Shown: one piece after another, positions 14,125 to 22,474 of the stretch
Numbering within the stretch: position 1 is the first letter of the stretch
How the letters are laid out: each line of letters starts with the position of its first letter
From: Condylostoma magnum
Lineage: Eukaryota > Ciliophora > Heterotrichea > Heterotrichida > Condylostomatidae
Reading direction: 5' to 3'
Length of the DNA stretch: 38,638 nt
Assembly: GCA_920105805.1 (NCBI GenBank)
Contig: CAKKTI010000149.1
Location: forward strand, 1-38,638
Notes under the pieces: model-generated
The model's input: the letters and a program-made list of their open reading frames with translations, nothing else
What the model was told of the DNA's origin: nothing
The model's database searches: none
Program-made: the position numbers and the translations under genes

Positions 14125-14751
14125 ATGAGCTAAAATGAGAGTGCAGCAGATTTATAAGACATTCATATAGATTCTGATAATTCAACAATACATTCTCAGA
14201 ACATTGGAGGTTTTGCCCCAGCAGATGAGACAGATTTCAGCCAAAGCCCAGTCTATATTTAGCCCCAATAAACTGAGATATAAGAGGCCCAAGCATTATT
14301 TAAAAAAGCTATGAGTAGAGTTCGATATATCAAAACAATTTCGTTTTTCCATATAATCGTAATAGCTCTATTTTTTCTTATAGAAGTTTATGAGTTAATT
14401 GCCTTAGCAGCAATTCCTGTACTTGGATACTTATCAGGGAAATTGCTGAATAACAAATTGGCACTTGGTTATGTAGTACTTATGATTCTTATGATCCTTT
14501 TAAGAATCGGGCTGATCTTTTACTACAATGATTACCTTTATACAATTCCAACCATAATAATGATCATTGCTGAAATTCTTATAATCATTCTTGTTATGAA
14601 ATTTTGGTGATTTATAAGGAAAATATCAGCAGATCAAAAATAAGATATAAGAGATGCGATTAATGGCAAAACGGATGCTAGATCCTCAATTATTCAAAGA
14701 AATGCGCTATCTGGCATGTTTCCTCAACAATTTCAAGAACAGGCTATTTAA
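14125..14751 (+). CDS. small four-helix membrane protein, unknown function
   Basis: A frame of 209 codons from ATG (MSQNESAADLQDI) to TAA, followed at once by a second TAA. The first 60 residues are acidic, Gln/Ser-rich and presumably cytoplasmic. Four hydrophobic stretches follow at about residues 73-92, 92-107, 115-133 and 141-161. After a Trp-Trp pair (TGG TGA, the second Trp on a reassigned codon) comes a basic/polar tail ending GMFPQQFQEQAIQ-like sequence. I recognise no family. The start is the first Met of the frame; the interval from the previous gene's stop is 71 bp. The DHHC gene's ATG lies just 4 nt after this gene's first stop, in another frame, so the two are closely linked. A role in the same membrane pathway is possible but unproven. 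Confidence 0.75.
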
Positions 14752-14755
14752 TAAA

Positions 14756-15586
14756 ATGTATAGTTAAAATAGAACAGTGAGGTATTTCTCGATTATCCCA
14801 GCATTGCTCACAATTGCTATATATTGCTTTTTTGAGTATATTTTGATATGACAAACCATCAATTTCAGCTCAGCTGGATTCACCATTGGCTGTATAATTT
14901 TCTAAATTTTGATTTTTATAAGTTTTTGAAGCTTTTTCATGTGTTTGATTTCAGATCCTGGGATTATTCGATCAAATTTTGATCCCTAGTCAATTCAAGA
15001 CGATTTAAAAATAAGAGCACCTTAGGATGTCAATAGTACTGATAAGGTTATTGGCTCAATTAGTTTTTGCAACAAATGCAACATTTTTAGACCAGCTAGA
15101 GCCCATCACTGCTCTATTTGCTAAAACTGCATAATAAGATTCGACCATCATTGCCCTTGGGTAGGTAATTGTGTAGGATATAGAAATCATAGGTTTTTTA
15201 TATAATTTTTAGTATATTCGGAGCTAGGAATAATAATTTTTGCTATTATTAGTATAAACTGCTATATAGAAGACTAGAAATAATGGTAAAACCTGCTAGG
15301 AACCTCCATAGGAACTTTAATGAGTGTAACTTTAGGAGGTTTTGCCTTATTCCATGTTTATTTATGGATATTTAACAAAACCTCGTTAGAAATTCAGCAT
15401 AGAGATCATAATATATTTGATACGATGAGTTTTAAAGCTAATATGACACAATTGTTTGGAGAGTTTGGCATTTAGTGATTTTTGCCTATTAGACGTCGGA
15501 ATAATTTTCAGATTTTTCAACTCAACTTAAGACTTCAAAACGGCGGAGTGCTCATGGTAGAAAATCAACATTTATATTATAATTAA
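14756..15586 (+). CDS. DHHC-type protein S-acyltransferase (palmitoyltransferase)
   Basis: 276 aa, ATG at 14756, TAA at 15584 followed by TGA. Four transmembrane helices: two before the catalytic domain (about residues 10-32 and 45-68) and two after it. The Cys-rich domain has CNKCNIF, HHCSICQNC and the catalytic DHHCPWVGNCVGYRNHRFF at residue 130 onward. DHHC enzymes attach palmitate to cytoplasmic Cys residues of membrane-associated proteins; the Cys of DHHC carries the acyl intermediate. The usual TTxE motif is seen as TSLE after the fourth helix. The gene also proves the code: TAA is Gln within CSICQNC, and TAG-TGA encodes Gln-Trp in FGIQWFLPI, matching the WxLP element commonly present in this family. 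It ends tail-to-tail with the WD40 gene, the two stop codons overlapping on TTAA. Confidence 0.95.
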
Positions 15587-17073
15587 TGAATTTTTACATT
15601 CCATCCTACAATATTGCAATCCATACTACAACTAAGCAGCAGATCCTTAGCTTCTATATACTTCAATTACTTTATTCTCCCACTATGGAAATTAGTCTCA
15701 GTGTATTCATCTCCGTCTCAAACTCTTATAGCATTATCAGCTGTTACTATCTTTCCATTTACTTTAATTAATTAATATACAGGATGAGGATTTTAAAACT
15801 TTTTCAGCATTCCTCCCGTCCTAATATCTCATTTTTAGATAAAACAGTCATTTGAGCCAGTTAGAAAGGTGTATTCATCCCAAATTTGTATGCAGTTTAC
15901 CTATTCAGTGTGTCCTATAAAATTAGCAATATTACGAAAGCTTCGTATATCCCAAAGTTTTATACTACAATCCTCACTACCAGTAAGGAAAATACTCGGG
16001 CTTTTTAGTTCAATGCACTTTATAGCTTTTGTATGCTATAAGTATCCACTATGTACATTTTTGAGGGATTCTAAGTCTCATATTTAAATACTAGAATCTC
16101 CACTACCTGATAGAAGAGTTCTGGGAGACGCTGCTTTTATACAGTGAACAGCTGCCTGGTGTCCTTATAATAATCCACAAAACATTAAACTATTATCAGC
16201 TCTTCAAATCTTAATAAGCTTGTCATTTCCAGCAGTTGCAAATATATCATTTTCTATACACTCGATTGAATTAATGAATCTTTTAGACCCCCTGTACATC
16301 TATAAGGGATTTCATATATTGTCTTGACTGTATAGCCAACTTTAGCTATTATTACATTGTCATTATATTATACTATAATCTGATCCTACTGACCAAAATG
16401 AATCTTATACGAATTCAACTCCATTCACACTATTCTTATGTCCTTTGCATATAAAATCTAATGAAAAATCTTAAGACTCAAACTATATACTAGCTTATTT
16501 CCTAAAAGACTTGCTTACATCTTACTTAGGAACTAAACTTTCCCTGCTACTATAAGATAAATTCTAAGGATGCTAAACTCTAGGAGACCTTTCAGTATTG
16601 GAGTTAGTAGAGAAACTATAAGGACTTGCGCCTCTAATTCTCCCTATATTCTTATTAAAAGACTAAAACTTTTATTACCGGTTTTCCAGAAAATTCCTAG
16701 CTCTAATTTTCTGTATAAAATCATTGATTTATAAACTGTTCTAGCTTTATTATTGAATCGGTGATCTGGGCCTTGAGAGCGGCCCAGCTGGACTTTAAGC
16801 AGGGGAAAAATTTTTCATGTAATTTGACCTTCAGGAGTTCCTCGCTGAAATTCTTGACTGGGATTTCATGTGCACCGTCTGAAATATATTATTCGGACTG
16901 GAAATACTTTTTTACTACTATTACTAGGACAAATCAGCAAATGACTTATGATGCAAGGCTGCTAGACATCTCATGCAGTGTCCACCGTTATACTAATTAG
17001 GAGTGGGATTCTAGCATTTGCACACTGGGTAGGAGAATTGTGATTTATGCATTTATTTTGTCCGTCTTTCCAT
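15583..17073 (-). CDS. WD40-repeat protein with N-terminal Cys-pair motif and disordered region
   Basis: One frame of 497 codons from ATG at 17073 to TAA at 15585-15583. Residues 18-36 hold a compact CxC-x12-CxxC motif (C18, C20, C33, C36) that may bind zinc. Residues 40-205 are Ser/Pro/Arg/Gln-rich and probably disordered. From about residue 210 to the end are five to seven WD40 repeats, with clear units such as GHKNSVNGVEF, GSGDSSIQIWDLE, GSEDCSIKLWDIRS and GSNDCFIQKWDIRTG. WD40 propellers act as scaffolds; no specific family is evident. The TGA codons of the repeats fall where the conserved WD-repeat Trp belongs. The start is chosen because the Cys motif lies right after it; a later Met would remove it. 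The divergent AXDND1-like gene starts 7 bp away. Confidence 0.85.
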
Positions 17074-17080
17074 TATTTTT
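17074..17080. promoter_or_regulatory. 7-bp gap between divergent start codons
   Basis: Only TATTTTT separates the ATG of the WD40 gene (minus) from the ATG of the AXDND1-like gene (plus). Promoters and 5' leaders must therefore reach into the opposite gene, or one of the starts lies further downstream. Confidence 0.4.
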
Positions 17081-20000
17081 ATGTCTGAGTCAAATTAACC
17101 GTAGGTTGGTTTAAGGATTATCAGGGAACGGTTAAAACTGGCGTATAAGGACCAGACTTAGGACTCTAGAAGTAAATCGGCTCCTAGAACTAATAGTTAG
17201 AAACTGCTGGGAGTGGGGGTATAGGATAGCAATCTACCGTCTATTAATAGACAATTAATAAGAAAACAATACTCTCCTAAAGGGATTTCTAGAGACGTGT
17301 CTTTTTGGCAGGAGAAAGCAAGTGTAAGGGAAAATGTAGAGGATTCTAAAACTTTAATGAAAACGATGTAAGGAGAATATGATATGAAATGGTGTAATGA
17401 CTATTTTTTGCCTTTGGATATTGAATAAGTAGAGAAAATGGCCGGAAAGTAGCTTGATGTGGATTAACTTGATATGAATTAGTAGAAGTTTTTAGTGCAG
17501 TGTGAAGATTTAAAGAGTAAAGCTAGTGAGTATATGCAGTCTAGGATAAATCGCTTGAGGAATGAAGGTGGGTATTTATTTAAAACACAGACAGGGTTGA
17601 TACAAGCCCATTTACCTAAATTCTATAATTTGTTGGATAATTAAAGGAACAGATCTTACCAGTGCTCTAATACAATAAAAGCTTTGAATAGCATAAGTGA
17701 CAATTAAAGAGTTCCGTCTGGTAGAAGAGAGGTTGAACTGCTTATTGAATGGTTAGATTATATGCTGTACAAATATGTATAACAAGCTTAGTAATAATCA
17801 TTAGACTAAAAAGTAAGAACAGCTTAATTAATCTATTCTTTATGCTACAAAGAATTAACTAGACAAGTATCAGTACACTGCATTGAAAGAGGAGCTTTGC
17901 TTGAGAAGATTTGAACTGCATAAATCGATTTGCATCATGAGCATGAAGACCATTTACTTTCTCTTATTGACAAGTTAAAGTAAAATTTAGTTACTATTCT
18001 TGATTAAAACAAATAGAAATTTGAATCGTAAATTTATGCAAAAGATAAGGAAATTGAGTAATTACTAAAGCAAGATTAATCACATAAGAAAACAATAGAA
18101 AAGCTTAATGGAGATCTAAGGTAAAAAGGAAAGCAAAACTCTGAGCTAGAGAAAAAGAATATGGAATTAAGGAAAACAATTTAAGTTATTTCTAAAACTG
18201 ATGCATATATGAAACAATAACTAAAAGATTAAATGAAGTATAAATAAAAGTTTTATCAGTTTTATTTAAATGCCAATACTCAAACATATAAAGAAGATTT
18301 TTTTGCAATTGGTTAAGATCCTTAGAATATTGATGATGATGATTTATTTGATTTATCATAGTGAAAATTAGAGCATAATAAGCCTGTAGTCATGTTTGGA
18401 TATTTTGATGCTACTAATCAATTCCATCGTACAAAAATGCTAGCAAGGTAGAACAGATTCAGTGATATACAAATAACTGAATATGCAGATGAACTTCTTT
18501 ATATCGAATCTATGAGGAACAAATGAACCAATACAGATGATGACTATGAAAATGATTGGGTTCCTGTAAAATCTAGTGATTTGTAGTATTTAAAAGAAAG
18601 GGCTATTTTAGTATATGATTATCAAAGTTTGTCTATGTCTACCAGCAGTTTTTATCAACTGTAAAGCTGAAATAAGGTGCAGTCAGCCTTAATGGTCGGT
18701 CTAAAAGCAATACAAAAGTCAAAAATATTCGAAAAGCGTAATGAGTAAAAGACTAAATCTACATAAACTGATGTTATATACCAATCTGATATTATTCGGT
18801 TGCAGGGTATATAGATCCTTAAAAAGTTACGATTGTAACAATGCAAAGGTGTATAAATAGAGTTTGATGAGTCTTTAACCCCTATTAAAGTACAGCAATA
18901 AGAAACTTAGAGGAAAAACTCAGATGACATAAGATAATAAAGACCATAAAGAAATGTAGCTAAACCATTATTCAACCATAGAAGAAAATAATCTAAGAAT
19001 AAGAGAAAATCCGCTAAACTAACAATAACTTAAATTGAAGATGCATTTGATTTTATGCCGGATAATATGAGTCAATAGGAGTTTTATAATCAACTAAAAA
19101 ATATTAAAACCAGTTATGAAAATTTACAGCAGAAGTCGAATTAACTGTATGTGTTTAAGTCTTTTTCTAATTTGAAGGTGTCATAACAGTAAATAGATGA
19201 CTCCTTTTAATAAATTTATACCAATGTCTAAGATGTTGTACTTAATATGCAAAGAGCTATTGAGAGTATTTAAAAGATTTACAGTGTTGATATTGATAGC
19301 ATAGATTGTGATACAGTAATACATAATACATCACAAAGTAATTTAATTGAGACTATTGAGAATCTATAAACCGATGATTTGATTCCTGGGGAACTGAAAA
19401 AACAAGCTAAGACCTTTGCTTCTATGGTGACTTAAAATCAGAATACTGATGACTTGTCTATAGGTGAGTTAAATACAATGCAGAACTAAGCTATTGAGTT
19501 AAAGAAGTAAATAGAAAGTGTATTTGCAAGTGAGATTCCTATGCTAGAAGAAAAGGAGGTTTAAACTGATGAAATAAGTGAAATAGTAATTGGGCCATAT
19601 GCTAAAAAGTTAATTGATTTAGATATACAGGAAATTTTTGATTAAGATGAAGAACTGCATCCCAGTTCAGAGTTAATACAAAAGATACATAAAATTTCAG
19701 TATAGATTCATATCTAATAAAGCCAATTTGCCTAATAGTTAATCGGACAGGGATATAATCCAATTAATAATTTTATGTATATAAAGCCACTAATGCGAGT
19801 TATAAACAAATGCTACGTTGAAAAAATAGTCAAAACTATGGAAAATCCTTTGAATTATAAAATATCAGCGTTAGAAATGCTAAAAAACTAAATAAATTAA
19901 AGATATGGTTTAAAAAAGGTAATTGATGATAACATAAGGAGAGTAATAAAAGGTGTTTAATTCTACTAAGAAAACTACCACAGAGTTTAGCTCTTTTCAA

Positions 20001-20605
20001 AGTTTTTAGGAATATACAACCAAAATTACTCAATTGAAGACTTCAATTTCTATCTAAACTGCATAGAGTTTCTTTATTTAAACAGCACAGGAAACAACTT
20101 ATACAATGATGATACTTAAACCGAGCATTTTTCAATATACCAACGTATTGTGGAATGCACTGAATTATACTTCAAGGAAAAGCTTTCAGAGGAAATGTGA
20201 AATTAACTAATACAAACCTTATAAACCTTAAAAGTAGAAACACCTAATATGGAAAAAATAGACACGGACTTAGCATTAGAAATCTTGATTAATTAGTATA
20301 AATAACTGAAAAATTAACTAAGTAATTTCCTGCAGTAAAAACTAGGATAACACTATCAAATGTTTTCTTTGATACTAAAAGATGAGTTTTTAGGAATAGT
20401 GAGTCCTTTGCCCAAATGCACAATGAATATAAATGAGCTCTCTAATGTATTCATGATTCATTCAATACAAATAAAAGACAACAAGTAAGTAATACGATGG
20501 GAAACATTGCTATCGATTGTTCTAGACAATGCAATGATAACCACTTATGAATTAGATTAATGTATTTACAAATTACTCTGGCTTTTCCGAAGATCTAGAC
20601 TTTAA
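17081..20605 (+). CDS. AXDND1-like axonemal protein with dynein-light-chain (p28-type) domain
   Basis: One frame of 1,175 codons from ATG at 17081 to TAA at 20603 (TAG also in frame at 20609). At about residues 250-285 is the signature LIYSLCYKELTRQVSVHC followed by ERGALLEKIW, typical of the axonemal dynein light chain domain of p28/DNALI1 and of AXDND1. A long coiled coil follows (about 290-410). The rest is acidic and Gln-rich, with helical segments near the C-terminus (FYLNCIEFLYLNSTGNN, LLWLFRRSRL). p28 itself is only about 260 aa; the length of nearly 1,200 aa fits AXDND1 far better. AXDND1 is linked to cilia and sperm flagella in animals, so a role in the ciliary axoneme or its assembly is likely here. 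The family call rests on recognising the domain, not on a search. Confidence 0.75.
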
Positions 20606-20607
20606 TG

Positions 20608-21282
20608 CTAGATATCTTCCTTTATTTTAAGTAGTTTTGATGCCATTTATGACAATTAAACGCACTCATCTGCCAATTATTACTTTTCCTAGCTGATAAT
20701 CTCCTACTCCTTTTATAAAATGACTTCTCTACGCTTAATTATCTCAAACGCACTTTCTATATCCTCTCTTTCCCTTATTAGCTGATTATGTTCTTATTAA
20801 AACTGCTCAAACTATGCATTAAACTCAGCTTCCTTTTACTAATTGACAATGTTTTAGGCTTCGATTATTCTACAAAAGGATCCGAAATCCTCGGTTTCAC
20901 TTTGTCCGAATGAAAAATTAGTGCTTATAGATGATTACTTACTCTTAGTGTTTTAGGTAGTAATTAGTCCGATTAATTCCCCCTAGTGCCAAATCTCTAA
21001 ATCTACTTATGTGCTCTAAGGATCGATTTGGTATGTAGATAAAAGATTCTCCGGATTAGTCTAGTAGGTTAACACTGTAAACTTATAACTTGGCCTGGGA
21101 ATCTATATTGTAAAAACTTCCGGGTATGAGAAATCATTCCTTCAGATTTAATTATCAACATTTATCAGGGTGTGGATGGGTAAGAGATCCTGACTAGCTT
21201 GTATATCTATCACTACCTAGATATAACTTGCAATTTAAGACGATTTCCCCCATAAATCATTTACTTGATATTTTTCTGACAT
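20608..21282 (-). CDS. hypothetical protein: N-terminal beta-rich domain, C-terminal coiled coil
   Basis: 224 aa, ATG at 21282 (MSEKYQVNDLWGK), TAG at 20610-20608, with TAA two codons later. Residues 15-130 alternate hydrophobic and polar residues as in a beta sandwich (SYIQVVIDIQASQDLLPIHT, VFTIQIPRPSYKFTVLTY, VDLEIWHQGELIGLIT). Residues of about 145-220 are a Glu/Gln/Lys-rich coiled coil (REREDIESAFEIIKRREVIL). The order resembles proteins with a C2-like domain followed by a coiled coil, often centrosomal or ciliary, but I cannot assign a family. It converges on the AXDND1-like gene with interlocking stop codons, and diverges from the ARL8-like gene with 44 bp between start codons. Confidence 0.7.
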
Positions 21283-21326
21283 TATTTTATAATTTTGTCT
21301 AATTCTCTGTTGAGTTATAAAGATAA
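21283..21326. promoter_or_regulatory. 44-bp divergent intergenic region (unknown coiled-coil gene / ARL8-like gene)
   Basis: An AT-rich gap (ATTTTATAATTTTG and similar) between two start codons that face away from each other. It is assumed to hold both promoters. I see no distinctive motif. Confidence 0.4.
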
Positions 21327-21860
21327 ATGGGTTCCTTATTTGCAAAACTAAGATCTTTGTTTTCTAGGAGAATGGAGCTTATAATAGTTGGACTAGAGAA
21401 TGCTGGGAAAACAACACTGCTTAATTAAATCACGCAGAATGATCCAGGATAAACTGTGCCGACTATTGGACTGAATGTAAGAACTGTATAAAAGGGCAGG
21501 TTGCAGTTGAAGGTCTGAGATTTAGGAGGTTAGGTTCAATACAGACCAGAGTGGCCTCGATATGCTAAGGGCTCTGGAGCTATAATTTTTGTAGTAGATG
21601 CGTCTTAGCCAGATTTGATTTCACTTTCAAGAAAAGAACTGCACTTATTGCTGGATGACAGAGAATTATCAGGTGTTCCTATACTAGTAATGGCTAATAA
21701 AATAGATATAGAGAATCATATGAGAGAGCCTGAGATAATCCAAGGGTTAAATTTAGACTATATAATAGACAATCCATGGGTAGTCATCTCAGCAAGTGCT
21801 TTACTAGGAACAAATGTAGAGAGAGTAGTAGACTGGCTAATTTCTAAGAGCAGAGGTTGA
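21327..21860 (+). CDS. ARL8-like small GTPase of the Arf/Arl family
   Basis: 177 aa, ATG at 21327, ending TGA-TGA (21858-21863). Nucleotide-binding motifs are complete: P-loop GLENAGKT at residues 22-29, switch I PTIGLNVR at 45-52, switch II WDLGGQ at 64-69, NKID at 124-127 and SAS near 156. ARL8 GTPases sit on lysosomes and direct their movement by recruiting kinesin adaptors. The MELIIVGLENAGKTT start of the core and the RxxWxRYxxG segment (RPEWPRYAKG) favour ARL8 over other Arls. An oddity is Gly at position 2 (MGSLF), allowing N-myristoylation; classical ARL8 lacks it and is N-acetylated, so ARL1 or another Arl is the alternative. This is the clearest gene here whose natural end is TGA; a further in-frame TAA lies at 21873. 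It converges on the SHIPPO gene. Confidence 0.88.
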
Positions 21861-21871
21861 TGATATAATTA

Positions 21872-22474
21872 CTAACTCTTCGATGCAAAATGTTTTGTTG
21901 GGAAATAAGTACTAGGGCCAGGCTTGTTCTTATCAGGTTTCTCAAATCGTGGGTAGTTTGATATAACAGCACGTTTGCTTTATGCCTTCAGATCTAAACT
22001 TTCGTAATCATAATCACTAGGCCCTGGTTCATCGTCTTCTTCAACGTATTTAAAACGTGGAGAGTTGCCAAAGGTGTTCTTGACATTGAAACTTTATGTT
22101 GTAAACTCTGAGAAATGTTTTTATTAGGGATTTGATTGTTATTTTGTTGATGGTTATTTCACTATTCTTTTACCCGGATATGCTGGCCCTCTTGGCTAAG
22201 AAGGCTCTTTTGAATGGGGTCGTTACTCTCTACCCTTTTAACGCTAAATTTATCGTATAATTCTTTCCTCGTATATTATTTATGGTGCGTTTTGCCAGAT
22301 GTGCTCTATTATTTAAGGTAATTGGCTCTTAAGGATTAGTTTATGCTAACTGATTCGCTTTTGGTTCTTTTGATATTTTGGATTTAAGCTTTGTGAAATT
22401 GTATCATATAGTTATTTTAAGTTTTCTTGTGTAAAAAGGCTTTCCTGCTCTGATGATTTCTCTAATTTTTCCAT
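21872..22474 (-). CDS. SHIPPO/sperm-tail PG-rich (STPG/ODF3-like) repeat protein
   Basis: 200 aa, ATG at 22474 (MEKLEKSSEQE), ending TAG-TAA. The C-terminal half has Pro-Gly-Pro units: RGPAYPGKR, DEPGPSDYDYE and KPGPSTYFPTKHF. PGP-x-x-Y repeats define SHIPPO proteins, many of which bind inside or along ciliary microtubule doublets. The N-terminal half is a Gln/Lys-rich helix. It is tandem with NACHT-like gene A, whose stop lies 37 bp upstream of this ATG, and convergent with the ARL8-like gene, stops 11 bp apart. The first 47 codons lie inside the duplicated block, and a broken copy of them sits at 27,577-27,696. Confidence 0.8.

Noticed and set aside
16690-16980. Alternative minus-strand frame with KNFSEELLKVKLHEKFFP and SWAALKAQITD
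   Set aside because: It looks helical and briefly protein-like, but the WD40 frame covers the same bases continuously from start to stop, and no splice signal joins the two.
16761-17000. Plus-strand ORF MIWALRAAQLDFKQGKNF, 79 codons under the standard code
   Set aside because: It lies opposite the N-terminal part of the WD40 gene, which has a convincing Ser/Pro-rich reading and joins in frame to the WD repeats. I take it as a shadow.
17081-20605. Calling the gene at 17.1-20.6 kb a p28 dynein light chain (DNALI1)
   Set aside because: The p28-type signature is present, but the protein is about 1,174 aa, against about 260 for p28, so an AXDND1-like protein fits better.
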